From Amycolatopsis taiwanensis DSM 45107 (GTDB lineage: Bacteria > Actinomycetota > Actinomycetes > Mycobacteriales > Pseudonocardiaceae): a DNA stretch of 64,000 nt. The stretch spans positions 81,915 through 145,914 of the forward strand of contig NZ_JAFB01000027.1 of assembly GCF_000519205.1 (NCBI RefSeq), given 5' to 3'. This document shows, piece after piece, positions 41,766-50,511 of the stretch; position 1 is the stretch's first letter; every line of letters begins with the position of its first letter. A program made the translations under genes and the position numbers. The notes under the pieces are model-generated. The model was not told the DNA's origin, searched no databases, and worked only from the letters and a program-made list of their open reading frames with translations.

Positions 41766-41880
41766 GCGAGCACCTCCGGCCGGACGTTGTTGCGGCTGAT
41801 TAAGGTTGCGCGCTGCTCCTCGGACCACTCAGGGAAGTAACGGGCGATGTGCGCACGCTGCTCGGCGATCGGCCCGGGCG
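41762..41880 (-). pseudogene. C-terminal remnant of an unidentified protein
   Basis: A minus-strand frame reads IAEQRAHIARYFPEWSEEQR then ATLISRNNVRPEVLA and stops at TGA 41764-41762, overlapping the GTG of the next small gene. Its amphipathic, coding-like composition and the stop-start overlap indicate a true gene end. Its 5' part is missing: the sequence upstream belongs, in another frame, to a WXG protein gene, so a deletion joins the two. Confidence 0.5.
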
Positions 41881-42432
41881 TCTTGGATGAAGTCGCCGAT
41901 GGCTTGGGTGACCATGTCGCGGACGAGGCCGCGGACGGCGCCGGTGATTACGCCGACGATCTCCACGACTGTGGAGATGGTTTCGGCGCAGGTGGAGGCG
42001 GCGTTGATGTGGTTGATTTTGTTCTTGAGGTTGGCGCGGTAGGTGTCGGCGGCCGGACCGGTCCAGTTGGCGGTGTCCTTCTCCACCGTGGCAGCCAGCT
42101 CTTTGCCCGCACCCTGCACCGCTTGGGCGACGTTTTTCCAGGTTTGGGAGTAGGCGGCGATCTGGTCGGCGTCGCCGGCCAGGTGGTCGAGGGCGTCTTT
42201 CAAGGGTTTGACGTGTTCGATGAGCCAGTTCAACCCGTAGGAGATCAGCGTGCCGACCGGGTTCATCGCCATGGTCAACAGGTCCATACCGGCGCCGATG
42301 GCCGAGATCCCGCCCTCGATCCAGGATCCGGACTGGACCCCGTCGTAGACACCGGCGGCGTCGTCGGGAATTGTTGATGCCCGAATGCCAGGTGGTCGAG
42401 TCCTGCTTCTGCGCAACCAACGGAGTGCTCAT
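41881..42432 (-). pseudogene. WXG-domain (ESX substrate-like) protein, frameshifted and 3'-truncated
   Basis: Starting at ATG 42432, MSTPLVAQKQDSTTWHSGI is in one frame; the continuation IPDDAAGVYDGVQSGSWIEG and onward through QTWKNVAQAVQGAGKE, then NWTGPAADTYRANLKNKINH (a W-x-G turn plus Y-x-x-x-L helix), is in the next frame. A single-base change near 42370-42375 therefore splits it. The 3' end runs from VRDMVTQAIGDFIQDA into non-homologous sequence where the gene was joined to another remnant. N-terminal modules like this head polymorphic toxins exported by type VII systems; the toxin part is gone. Confidence 0.7.
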
Positions 42433-42647
42433 TACGTGCCCCAGACTCCGTCGTCGTCGGCGGCGGCCAACCGAGCCGTCGTGATCTTGACGGATCTTTA
42501 GACGGCCATTCTTCATCGCCAGTTCCAACTGGCTTGACATGGTGACTGTGCGCAGGCCGGCCTTCGAGACGGCCGATGGTGACGTTGGCCGACTTCGGTC
42601 GTGACCTTCTGCTCTACTCGCCGGTGCTTCGAAGCATGACGATGACG

Positions 42648-42661
42648 GGGACTATCGATCC
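42648..42661 (+). promoter_or_regulatory. DevR/DosR-like box upstream of the HPF-like gene
   Basis: GGGACTATCGATCC agrees with the DosR consensus GGGACTWWAGTCCC at 11 of 14 positions. It lies 16 bp before the ATG at 42678 and next to the ribosome site, close enough that the true start could be downstream or that the site acts as a promoter-proximal element. Weak evidence alone; stronger with the gene's HPF-like identity. Confidence 0.4.
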
Positions 42662-42677
42662 TTGGGAAGGAAGGCCG

Positions 42678-43502
42678 ATGAATTCGCCGCAGGTCTTCAC
42701 GGCGTTCGATATCGCGGTGACCGCGGACGAGCAGGTGCTGCCCGAGGTGGTCGAGCACGCCCGGGACGAGGTCGGCGCGGTGGTGCGTGCTGCGCATCTG
42801 CCGATCCGGTCGGTGCGGGTGAGACTGACCCCGCACGGTGATCCCGAGTTGCCCTATTCGGTGGTGGCGCAGGCCAACCTGCTCGCGGCCGGCCGCCTCG
42901 TGCGGGCGCAGGCGGACGGGCGGAACTCGTGGGAGGCGATAGACCGGCTCCAATCCCGGCTGCGGGAGGTGTTGGCACACCTCACCTCAGGCGAGGAAGC
43001 TCGCCAGGAAAACCGGTCTTCGCCCGGCATCGTCCGCTGGCCGCACCGGTCCTGCCCGGACGAGCCTTCCTGCTGGTACCCGCGTCCGGAAGAAGAGCGG
43101 GAAATCGTGCGGCACAAGTCCTACCCGTTACGCCGCTGCACAGTCGACGACGCCGCTCACGACATGGGCCTGCTCGACTACGACTTTCACCTCTTCACCG
43201 AGGCCGGCACCGGGCGGGACGCGCTGCTTCACCGAGTCGGCCCGACCGGCTACCGGCTGGTGTTCGTGACTCCACCCGGTCCGCACGAACCCGCAACGTT
43301 CCAGTTGCCGGTGACCATCAGCGCGGAGCTGGCGCCGCTTTTGAACGCCGCCGCGGCGGTGGTGCGGTTGAACCGGTTGGGCTCGCGGTTCCTGCTTTTC
43401 CGCGACGTCGACAGCGGCCGTGGCGCGGTGCTGTATCGCCGCTACGACGGCCACTACGGACTTATCACCTCAACGCTGGAAAGTCGCGGTGATCGGTTCT
43501 GA
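42678..43502 (+). CDS. HPF/RaiA-like ribosome-associated dormancy protein
   Basis: A 274-residue protein. The N-terminal about 100 residues (VFTAFDIAVTADEQVLPEVVEHARDEVG; PIRSVRVRLTPHGDPELPYS) have the beta-alpha-beta-beta-beta-alpha pattern of S30AE/HPF proteins that silence ribosomes. The C-terminal part contains RRCTVDDAAHDMGLLDYDFHLFTEAGTGRD, the S30AE C-terminal dimerisation domain (Y-D-F-x-x-F), and a second partial copy (SRFLLFRDVDSGRGAVLYRR YDGHYGLI). It resembles Rv0079 (DATIN) of the mycobacterial DosR regulon. GGAAGGAAGG precedes the ATG. Its stop is followed at once by a broken GH65 gene. Confidence 0.75.
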   Translation: MNSPQVFTAFDIAVTADEQVLPEVVEHARDEVGAVVRAAHLPIRSVRVRLTPHGDPELPYSVVAQANLLAAGRLVRAQADGRNSWEAIDRLQSRLREVLAHLTSGEEARQENRSSPGIVRWPHRSCPDEPSCWYPRPEEEREIVRHKSYPLRRCTVDDAAHDMGLLDYDFHLFTEAGTGRDALLHRVGPTGYRLVFVTPPGPHEPATFQLPVTISAELAPLLNAAAAVVRLNRLGSRFLLFRDVDSGRGAVLYRRYDGHYGLITSTLESRGDRF

Positions 43503-43800
43503 ACGACGACTGGATCTGGGGTTATCACGGCTACGATCCCGCCGGGTAGGCGCTGCGTGAGCCGTTGTGCACGGTCGGCAACGGCTATGTCGCCACCCGT
43601 GGGGCCGCGCCGGAGTGCACCGACGACGGCACGCACTATCCCGGCACCTATGCCACCGGCGTGTAGAACCGCCTGAGCACCGAAATCGCGGGTGCCGACA
43701 TCGAGAACGATTGTGTGGTCAACCTGCCGAACTGGTTGCCGCTGACGTTCCGGATCGACGGCGGACCGTCGTTCGATCTGGACAATGCGGACCTACGCCT
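43502..43800 (+). pseudogene. N-terminal remnant of a GH65 trehalose/maltose-type phosphorylase
   Basis: In one frame the DNA reads DDWIWGYHGYDPAG-stop-ALREPLCTVGNGYVATRGAAPE, then THYPGTYATGV-stop-NRLSTEIAGADIEND and CVVNLPNWLPLTFRIDGG. This is the well conserved N-terminus of glycoside hydrolase family 65 proteins (GNGY-x-x-x-RGAAPE; HYPGTY-x-AG-x-YNRL; NLPNWLPL). Two TAG codons (43549-43551 at the G-stop-A position, and 43666-43668) interrupt it and it ends after about 100 codons of some 800. A GH65 protein (Rv2006) is next to a universal stress gene in the mycobacterial DosR regulon, matching this setting. Confidence 0.8.
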
Positions 43801-43847
43801 CCGGAATGTCCAGTGTGCGTTTTCCCCGCTGACGCCGCGACTGCCGC

Positions 43848-46124
43848 TCACGACCTGATCGGCGCGTTCACGGTGGATTGGTCCAGGAGCAGGCGGCGTT
43901 CGGCGGAGGCGATCGTGGCGCGGGCGGCTTCGACGGCGTCGGGGTTGACCGAGATCGAGGTGATGCCCATGCGCACCAGGTGGTCGGCGAACTCGGGCCG
44001 GTTCGACGGCGCCTGCCCGCACAGGGATGAGGTGATACCGAGCGATCGTGCCTTGGCCACGATGGCGCCGATCGCGTCCAGCACCGCGGGGTCGGCCTCG
44101 TCGAACAGCTCGGCACACTCGCGCGAGTCCCGGTCCACACCGAGCATCAGCTGGGTGAGGTCGTTGCTGCCGATGGAGACCCCGTCGATACCGAGCTTGA
44201 CGTACTCGGGCAGCCAGAACACCACCGACGGCACCTCGGCCATGACCCACCGGTGCATTCCGTGCTGCCGGCCGAGCGGGCCGGCGTCCACCAGGCGCAG
44301 GCACTCCGCCAGCTCCCAGCGGGTGCGCACGAACGGGATCATCAGCTGGAGGTTCGGCGTCTGCTCCCGGACCCGGGCCAGCACCTGGAGTTCGAGCGCG
44401 AACAGGTCAGGCTGCTTGACATATCGGTAGCACCCCCGGTAGCCGATCATCGGGTTGTCCTCGTCGGGCTCGTACTCCGCTCCGCCGGCGAGTCCGCGGA
44501 ACTCGTTGCTGCGCAGATCGGTGGTGCGGTAGATGACCGGCCGTGGCGCGAAGGGCTCGGTGATCCGTAGCAGGGACTCGGTCATCTTGTCCACAAAGGA
44601 ACTTTGTTCGCCGTGCGCCAGCAGGTCCCGCGGGTGACGGCCGCCCAGCGCCTCGGTCAGCATGAACTCGGCGCGGACCAGGCCCACCCCGTCCACCGGC
44701 AGTGACGCGGCATGCGCGGCCTGGTCGGGCATCGCGAGGTTCACATACAGCCGCGTACCCAGCGCCTCCACGGCGGGTTTCGCTGGTGTTCCGGCCGGTT
44801 CGGTCCGCGCTGTGGTCGTCGTTGTGGTCCTCGTGCCGGCGTTGACTTCTCCGGTCGTGCCGTTCACGGTGACCTTCTGTCCATTGTGGAGTACGGTGGT
44901 GGCCTTCTCGGTACCGACCACGCACGGCACGCCCAGTTCCCGGGCCACGATCGCGGCGTGACACGTCATGCCGCCACGGTCGGTGACCAGTGCCGCGGCG
45001 CGCCGGATCGCCGGCACCCAGTCCGGATTGGTCATCGGTGCGACCAGGATTTCGCCGTCACGCAGCCGCGTGCCCTCCTCCGGTGCGGTCAGCACTCGGA
45101 CCGCGCCACTGGCGCTGCCGGGCGAGGCCGCGAGCCCGCGCAGCGGTAGCTCGCCGTCACGGGCGGGCTCGGGTGGCAGGGCGGTGATCGGCCGGGTCTG
45201 CACCAGGTACGTCGTCCCCGCCGGGTCGATGGCCCATTCGATGTCCTGGGGGTGCCCGTAGTGGTCCTCGACCCGGATCGCCAGCCGGGCCAGTTCGAGC
45301 ACGGTGTCCTTGTCGAGGACCTGCCGGTGCGCGGCCGGTTCGGGCAGGTCCTCACGGCGATCCCCGCCGGCGCTGCGCACGATCTTGAACGCCTTGCGGC
45401 CCACGCGCACGTCCGCCACCTGGAGGTCCTGTTTGGACACCACGTACGAGTCGGGTTCGACCGCCCCGCTGACCAGTGCTTCCCCCTGCCCGAACACGGC
45501 CTCGACGATGAGCGTGCGGCGATCGCCGCTGCGCGGGTCGGCGGTGAAGATCACGCCGGAGCGGTCGGCCTCGACCATGCGCTGCACCACGACGGCGATC
45601 GCGGGTTCCCCGGTGAAGCCACGTTCGGCCCGATAGGCGACCACGCGCGGTGAGAACGCGGACGCCCAGCACTCGAGGAGCCGGTCGAGCACGGCCGTGC
45701 TGCCACGAGTGTTGGTGAAGCTGGCGTTCATCCCCGCGAAGGACGCGTCCGCGCTGTCCTCCCCGGTCGCCGAGGACCGCACGGCCACCGTCGCGTCCGG
45801 GCCGAGCCGGGCATAGGCGCCCAGGACCTCATCCCGCACTTGCGGTGAGATCGTGACCTTGCGGACCAGTTGCTGCATCTGACGGCAGTTCTCGGCGAGC
45901 TGTTCGGGGTCTGCTCCGGCGGTGAGCGTCTCGGCGTGCAGGCGAGCGAGTTCGGCGCGTACGCCGCCGGATTCCATCGCGGCCCAGTAGCCCTCACGCA
46001 GCATGACGAAACCGCCCGGCACGGGGAAGCCTGCGGACGCGAGTTCCCCCAGGTTGGCCCCCTTTCCACCGGCCGACACGGCATCGGCCACCCCGACCTG
46101 TGACAAGTCCCTGACCACGCTCAT
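43848..46124 (-). CDS. ppsA: Phosphoenolpyruvate synthase / PPDK-like
   Basis: A 758-residue enzyme with three domains: N-terminal ATP/pyruvate-binding ([21 protein letters not shown]; residues about 1-325), the swivelling phosphohistidine domain ([20 protein letters not shown], catalytic His around 415), and a C-terminal PEP-binding TIM barrel ([40 protein letters not shown] with the catalytic Cys). It makes PEP from pyruvate and ATP. ATG at 46124 is chosen over 46139 by alignment to M-S-V-V-R-D-L. In Streptomyces and mycobacteria a homologue is induced in hypoxia-type stress clusters; here it follows a universal stress gene on the same strand. Confidence 0.9.
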   Translation of the reverse strand: MSVVRDLSQVGVADAVSAGGKGANLGELASAGFPVPGGFVMLREGYWAAMESGGVRAELARLHAETLTAGADPEQLAENCRQMQQLVRKVTISPQVRDEVLGAYARLGPDATVAVRSSATGEDSADASFAGMNASFTNTRGSTAVLDRLLECWASAFSPRVVAYRAERGFTGEPAIAVVVQRMVEADRSGVIFTADPRSGDRRTLIVEAVFGQGEALVSGAVEPDSYVVSKQDLQVADVRVGRKAFKIVRSAGGDRREDLPEPAAHRQVLDKDTVLELARLAIRVEDHYGHPQDIEWAIDPAGTTYLVQTRPITALPPEPARDGELPLRGLAASPGSASGAVRVLTAPEEGTRLRDGEILVAPMTNPDWVPAIRRAAALVTDRGGMTCHAAIVARELGVPCVVGTEKATTVLHNGQKVTVNGTTGEVNAGTRTTTTTTARTEPAGTPAKPAVEALGTRLYVNLAMPDQAAHAASLPVDGVGLVRAEFMLTEALGGRHPRDLLAHGEQSSFVDKMTESLLRITEPFAPRPVIYRTTDLRSNEFRGLAGGAEYEPDEDNPMIGYRGCYRYVKQPDLFALELQVLARVREQTPNLQLMIPFVRTRWELAECLRLVDAGPLGRQHGMHRWVMAEVPSVVFWLPEYVKLGIDGVSIGSNDLTQLMLGVDRDSRECAELFDEADPAVLDAIGAIVAKARSLGITSSLCGQAPSNRPEFADHLVRMGITSISVNPDAVEAARATIASAERRLLLDQSTVNAPIRS

Positions 46125-46374
46125 CGCGCGCCTCCTCACGGAACTACGAGCCTCAGCCTGGCGGGTGCGACGGTCACGAAACGAGAGTCCAAGGTCGGTT
46201 CCCCGGAGGCGAATTCCCCGCCTCCCACGTGACGTTGGGCCCCGCGTGCCGCGGGGCCGGGCGACCGTGACCTTCGGCCCTTTCCGCCGGCCGGTTATCG
46301 CAGCACGCTCGTAGGGAGTGTTACTCGACGGGGAGCACGACGGGCACGCCGAAACAGCCGGCGAGACATGAGAA
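46125..46374. other. Spacer with two GC hairpins and a weak DevR-like box
   Basis: Between the universal stress gene end and the PEP synthase start (both minus). Hairpins: GGAGGCG / CGCCTCC (46205-46225) and GGCCCCGCG-TGC-CGCGGGGCC (46238-46258, perfect 9-bp stem), the latter a possible terminator without a U-tract. GTGACCTTCGGCCC (46267-46280) matches the DosR box at about 10 of 14 positions. No gene is present. Confidence 0.45.
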
Positions 46375-47295
46375 TCAGCCTTTTGCTTCCGTGGATTCCG
46401 AGTGCACGATCATCACCGGGCACTGGGCGTGATGGATGAGGGCCTGGCCCACGGAGCCGAGCAACAGGCCGAGGAACCCGCCCCGGCCCCGGCTGCCCAC
46501 GATGACCAACTGCGCGCGGCCGCTCCAGTCGAGGAGATGGTGACGCGGGCGGTCCTTGGTCACGACTCGGTCCACCCGCACGTCGGGGTATTTCTCCTGC
46601 CACCCGGCCAGGCTCTCGGAGAGCAGCCCCCGCTGTTCCTCCTGCGCCGATTCCTGCTCCATCGGTACGTACTCCATCAGCACGTCTTCGAACGGCAGGG
46701 TGCTCACATAGTCCGCGTCGCTCCATGAGTGCACGGCTACCAACGGCACACCGCGCCACGCGGCTTCGTCGAACGCCACGGCCACTGCGCCCTCGCTCGC
46801 CCGGCTGCCGTCCACCCCGACCACGACCGGGCCTTCGGCGGGCACGGACTCGTCGGCGCGGCCGCGGACGACGACCACCGGGCAGTGTGCTCGGCCCGCT
46901 ACGGCCATCGTCGTGGAGCCGGCCAGCATGCCTGCGAATCCGCCCACGCCCGAGGGGCCCAGCGCGATCATCCTCGCCGTCTTGCTCGCCTCGAGCAAGG
47001 CCGGGATCGGCCGCTGTTGGGGTTGCGACGTGGTCACCACCAAGTCCGGGCCCACCTCGTGTGCGATCCGCTCCGCCTCGGAAAGCTGATCTTGCGCGTA
47101 GCTACCCAGCCGGTCGAACAGACGCTGTAACGGGGTCGGATCCGCACCGTGAAAAGCGAACGTGGCGTCGAACCCGAACATCAGGTGCAGGGGAAGAGCG
47201 CGCGGGGCCGCCTCGGCGGCCGCCCATCGAACGGCACGTAATGCCAGGGCCGACCCGTCCACGCCCACTACGATGGCGCCTGTTGCGTCGGTCAT
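46375..47295 (-). CDS. Tandem universal stress protein (two USP domains)
   Basis: A 306-residue protein with two USP domains: domain 1 (about 4-145; [20 protein letters not shown] and [21 protein letters not shown]-type G-x2-G-x9-G-S) and domain 2 (about 158-300; [20 protein letters not shown] and [18 protein letters not shown] with intact ATP loop). This is the architecture of Rv2623/Rv2005c-type stress proteins in hypoxia regulons. GGGAGGGAAG lies 4 bp before the ATG at 47295. It is upstream of PEP synthase on the same strand. Confidence 0.92.
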   Translation of the reverse strand: MTDATGAIVVGVDGSALALRAVRWAAAEAAPRALPLHLMFGFDATFAFHGADPTPLQRLFDRLGSYAQDQLSEAERIAHEVGPDLVVTTSQPQQRPIPALLEASKTARMIALGPSGVGGFAGMLAGSTTMAVAGRAHCPVVVVRGRADESVPAEGPVVVGVDGSRASEGAVAVAFDEAAWRGVPLVAVHSWSDADYVSTLPFEDVLMEYVPMEQESAQEEQRGLLSESLAGWQEKYPDVRVDRVVTKDRPRHHLLDWSGRAQLVIVGSRGRGGFLGLLLGSVGQALIHHAQCPVMIVHSESTEAKG

Positions 47296-47583
47296 CGCTT
47301 CCCTCCCACCTGACCGGTGCGGCCTACGGCACTCGCCAAGACGGCTCACGGTGGACGCTAAGAACCTGCGGGGTTGTCTACAGTGGCCGACCGCCCCCAC
47401 CTTCGAGGACTTCCTACCTCACACGTGCGGGTGGGATGGCTTGACCGGACAACGCAAATACGTCGAGCACTTTTCGTGTTCAGGTAGCACGGTCCACATC
47501 AGACCGGGCTGCCCGGCTGCCCACGGCCAGGTTGTTGCGGGTGGTGAAGCACAATCACGGCACAGGGCGAGAAGGAGGGCGAG
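47296..47583. other. Divergent intergenic region (stress protein / antiporter)
   Basis: About 290 bp with the promoters of the universal stress gene (minus) and the antiporter (plus). No strong DevR-like box is present; the nearest is CGAGGACTTCCTACC (about 47407), which is poor. AAGGAGG at 47572-47578 is the ribosome site of the antiporter. No gene recognised. Confidence 0.4.
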
Positions 47584-48738
47584 CTGAGCCTGCTGGGTCT
47601 CGCGGTGGTGCTGGTGGCGGGTCTTGCCGGCCCGCTACTGGCCACCTACCGCCGTGCCCGGATTCCGGTGGTGACCGGGGAGATCGTGGCCGGTGTGCTG
47701 GTCGGGCGCACCGGGTTCGGCTGGGTGAACCCGGACGAACCGGTGCTGTCGTTCCTGGCCTCGGCCGGTTTCGCGCTGGTGATGCTCGTTGCCGGCAGCC
47801 ACGTCCCGTTGCGTCATCCCGCACTGCGGCAGGCGTTGGGCCGCGGCACGCTGCTGGCCGTGGTGACCGCCGTGCTGGCCGTCCCGGCCGGACTCGGCAT
47901 CGCGGTGTTCGTCGGCGTCGAGCACGCTGCGCTCTACGCGGTGCTGCTGGCGTCGAGTTCGGCGGCCCTGGTGATGCCGGTGATCGACGAGCTCGGCCTG
48001 ACCGGCGCACCGGTACTGGCCACGATCGTGCAGGTGGCGCTGGCGGACACGGTGTGCATCGTCGCGGTGCCCTTGACGGTCGATCCCGCGAGGGCGGGCC
48101 ACGCGGCGCTCGGCGCGCTCGCGGTGATCGCGGCCGGCGGCGCCGGGTTCGTCATCGTGCTCGGGTTGCGTAGACGTGGCGTGCTCGAACGGGTCCAGCG
48201 GCTTAGCCATGAACGCGCCTTCGGACTCGAGTTGCGCAGCGAGCTGATCCTGTTGTTCCTCCTGGCGGGGCTGGCACAGGCGCTCGACGTGTCGGTGCTG
48301 CTTGCCGGGTTCGTCAGCGGCCTGGCGCTGAGCGCGCAGGGTGAACCGCGCCGCCTGGCGGGACAGCTGTTCGCGGTCACCGACGGGTTCCTCGGGCCGG
48401 TGTTCTTCGTCTGGCTGGGCGCCTCGCTGGACCTGCGTCCGTTGGTCGCCAGGCCGACGATGCTGGTGCTCATGGCAATGCTGGCAGCCGGGACCGTGGT
48501 AGTCCATGCCGCCGTCCGGCTGCTCCGGCAGCCCCTGCCGCTGGCGGTGCTGGCCGGCGCGCAGCTCGGCGTGCCGATCGCCGCGGTCACCATCGGCACC
48601 CGTGGCCGCCTGCTCGCGCCGGGCGAGGGCGGCGCCATCCTGGCCGCGGCGCTGGTCAGCGTCGCGGTAACCGGGTTCGCGGCAGCCGCCGCGGGCCGGG
48701 CGGAGCACCCCGAAGACGGACCTGGCGACGGTGAGTAG
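47584..48738 (+). CDS. Cation:proton antiporter (CPA2/Kef-type), probable CTG start
   Basis: A 384-residue membrane protein with about twelve hydrophobic helices and CPA2 motifs: RIPVVTGEIVAGVLVGRTGFG near the N-terminus, LASSSAALVMPVI in the core, FLGPVFFVWLGASLDLRPL, and SELILLFLLAGLAQALDVS. It should exchange Na+ or K+ for H+. The best start is CTG at 47584, which follows a perfect AAGGAGG at 5-bp spacing and restores the family-like N-terminus L-S-L-L-G-L-A-V-V-L; a GTG at 47605 would begin inside the first helix. It is monocistronic, in the stress-gene island. Confidence 0.85.
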   Translation: MSLLGLAVVLVAGLAGPLLATYRRARIPVVTGEIVAGVLVGRTGFGWVNPDEPVLSFLASAGFALVMLVAGSHVPLRHPALRQALGRGTLLAVVTAVLAVPAGLGIAVFVGVEHAALYAVLLASSSAALVMPVIDELGLTGAPVLATIVQVALADTVCIVAVPLTVDPARAGHAALGALAVIAAGGAGFVIVLGLRRRGVLERVQRLSHERAFGLELRSELILLFLLAGLAQALDVSVLLAGFVSGLALSAQGEPRRLAGQLFAVTDGFLGPVFFVWLGASLDLRPLVARPTMLVLMAMLAAGTVVVHAAVRLLRQPLPLAVLAGAQLGVPIAAVTIGTRGRLLAPGEGGAILAAALVSVAVTGFAAAAAGRAEHPEDGPGDGE

Positions 48739-48771
48739 TGGCCAGGCGGGCGGTGCACTGGCACCGTTCGC

Positions 48772-49350
48772 TCATCCGACCTTGGGCTTGCGCCTCCATT
48801 CGTGCTCCCAGCCCCGGTACCGCGCCCGGTCGAAGACCAGGTGAGCGAGCCAGCACATCAGCGCGCAGACACTGATCACGCCGAGCCAGGCGAACAGGCC
48901 GATGGCGCCGGCGTTCCACGCGGCGGCGTCGGTGCGTAGCGGCGGGGCCACGGGAGCACCGCGAGCATCCAGCCAGATCTTCACCCGCTCACCCGCGACC
49001 GAGCCCTTCGGTGCCGCCACCGTCCCGGTCGCGGTCGTTCCGTCCTCGCGGATCCAGGTGGCCGGCACCAGTGCCGTGCCGCCGGTCGTCCCTCGCGACC
49101 TGGCGCTCTCGGGTGGCGCGTTCGCGAGGAGAACGGCGGTCGCCGGATGACGGGTCATGGCCTCGGTCTGTGCCTGGGCGCTCTCCCGGGCGTAGGTGTG
49201 CGACCCGAGCATCCAGGCGAAGGGCACCGCTGCCAGGACGATCAGGACCGCGACGACCAGCAGCGTGACTTCAGCCCGATCCCACGGCCGCACCAGGGAG
49301 TTGCGCCTCAGACCCAGCAACCGCCGTATCGGCGACTCGGACCGGGACAT
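48772..49350 (-). CDS. Rv1733c-like two-TM membrane protein
   Basis: A 192-residue protein with a cytoplasmic RRxLG-type N-terminus (SPIRRLLGLRRNSLVRPWDR), one membrane helix (VTLLVVAVLIVLAAVPFAWM), an external region of about 100 residues (ATWIREDGTTATGTVAAPKG; GERVKIWLDARG) and a second helix (NAGAIGLFAWLGVISVCALM) with a basic tail. This layout is that of Rv1733c, a DosR-regulon protein, and of its many actinomycete homologues. Function unknown. ATG at 49350 is chosen over 49368. It is divergent from the CBS-BON gene. Confidence 0.82.
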   Translation of the reverse strand: MSRSESPIRRLLGLRRNSLVRPWDRAEVTLLVVAVLIVLAAVPFAWMLGSHTYARESAQAQTEAMTRHPATAVLLANAPPESARSRGTTGGTALVPATWIREDGTTATGTVAAPKGSVAGERVKIWLDARGAPVAPPLRTDAAAWNAGAIGLFAWLGVISVCALMCWLAHLVFDRARYRGWEHEWRRKPKVG

Positions 49351-49420
49351 GGCCGCCACCTTCCTCACCCGGAGGAAATCGTCACTGATCCAGTTTCGTC
49401 GCCGGCTGCCCCGCAGCGAA

Positions 49421-49435
49421 GAGTCTTTGGTCCTC
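49421..49435. promoter_or_regulatory. Weak DevR/DosR-like box in a divergent promoter
   Basis: GAGTCTTTGGTCCTC, between the Rv1733c-like gene and the CBS-BON gene, matches GGGACTWWAGTCCC at about 10 of 14 positions and is roughly palindromic. Called only because both flanking genes belong to families found in DevR-type regulons. Confidence 0.35.
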
Positions 49436-49560
49436 TCGACGGGTGAAACCAGATGACTGGGCGAATGTCCTTTCCCACGGTGACGCAGGTCTCTGGCCGC
49501 TGTTTCCGCGCCTTCCTAACGTCGGGATGAGCAAGCTCGTCGTCGTGAGGGGATTTGGTC

Positions 49561-50160
49561 ATGCGGGCACAGGACGTCATGACCGCGCCGGTGGTGACCG
49601 TGGGGCCGGATGCGTCGGCGAAGCGGGCCGCTGAATTGTTGTCGGAGCACGGGTTCACGGCCTTGCCGGTGGTGGATTCCGAGGACCGCCTGGTCGGCAT
49701 CGTCACCGAGGCGGACCTGATCGGCGACCGGATTCCGGTCGACCCGCGATACCGGCATCGGGACGAGCGCGTTCGGCATCCGGGTGTGACGGTGGCAGAG
49801 GTGATGACCAGCCCGGTAACCGGGATGGCTCCGGGCACGGACCTGGCCATGCTCGCACGGGCGTTGCTGACGGGGCGGATCCGCGCGATGCCCATTGTGG
49901 ACGGTTCCAGGCTGGTGGGCATTGTCACGCGCGGGGACATCGTCCGCGCCTTCGCCCGCCAGGACACCGAGATCGCGGCGGAGGTGCGCCGGCGGCTGGC
50001 GAGCTATGGCGGGCCGGACCGGTGGCAGGTCGAGGTGCACGACGGCGCGGTGCGGATCGTGGACGCCAACGACAACGAGACCGACCGCCATGTGGTGACG
50101 TTGCTGGCCGAGGCCGTTCCCGGAGTGGTCAGCGCAGAGGTGAGGGCGGAAGTGCCCTGA
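49561..50160 (+). CDS. CBS-domain pair plus BON domain protein
   Basis: A 199-residue protein with two CBS motifs (residues 1-60, AQDVMTAPVVTVGPDASAKRA and ALPVVDSEDRLVGIVTEADL; and 78-135, VAEVMTSPVTGMAPGTDLAM and AMPIVDGSRLVGIVTRGDIV) forming one Bateman module, followed by a BON-like domain (140-199, VEVHDGAVRIVDANDNETDR). CBS pairs bind adenine nucleotides or NAD; Rv2626c (Hrp1) is a DosR-regulon relative lacking BON. GAGGGG lies 9 bp before the ATG; TTG at 49555 is an alternative. Role probably energy or redox sensing. Confidence 0.85.
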   Translation: MRAQDVMTAPVVTVGPDASAKRAAELLSEHGFTALPVVDSEDRLVGIVTEADLIGDRIPVDPRYRHRDERVRHPGVTVAEVMTSPVTGMAPGTDLAMLARALLTGRIRAMPIVDGSRLVGIVTRGDIVRAFARQDTEIAAEVRRRLASYGGPDRWQVEVHDGAVRIVDANDNETDRHVVTLLAEAVPGVVSAEVRAEVP

Positions 50161-50165
50161 CCAAT

Positions 50166-50228
50166 GTGGCGAGGGCGATCACCATCGTCGGCGTCGATGG
50201 ATCGGAAGCGGCCGCGCTGGAGAGGTGA
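50166..50228 (+). pseudogene. First 20 codons of a universal stress protein (remnant)
   Basis: The short frame from GTG 50166 reads V-A-R-A-I-T-I-V-G-V-D-G-S-E-A-A-A-L-E-R-stop, which is the start of a USP domain ([11 protein letters not shown]). It ends at TGA 50228 and no further USP sequence follows in any frame, so only the 5' tip remains. Confidence 0.6.
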
Positions 50229-50511
50229 TCATACGTCGGCCCGGCATCGGTCCAGGCTCGAACCGTGTGGACCGCCACGGACCGGCGTGTGATCCAGGTC
50301 GCAAACGTTCCATAAATTGTTCACATTGAGCACAATGAGCGGCGTGCCAGGCAGTCTCTCCAAGTGCGCGCGATCGGATCTGGGTAGCCAGACCGTGACT
50401 TCCGCGTGGCCCTTGCCTTCCGAGGTCGGCGGCCTGCCTCCCCAAATCCGAGGCCTCCGGCGCGCGCGCCCGTGGTCACCTCGAGCGGAAACACGGACTT
50501 TGAGACACGCT
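50229..50511. other. Intergenic, no gene recognised
   Basis: About 280 bp downstream of the stress-gene remnant and of the GntR gene. A loose inverted repeat ATTGT...ACAAT (50316-50336) is the only structure noticed. Confidence 0.35.

Noticed and set aside
50316..50336. ATTGT...ACAAT inverted repeat
   Set aside because: Short, imperfect and downstream of both flanking genes; not enough to call an operator.
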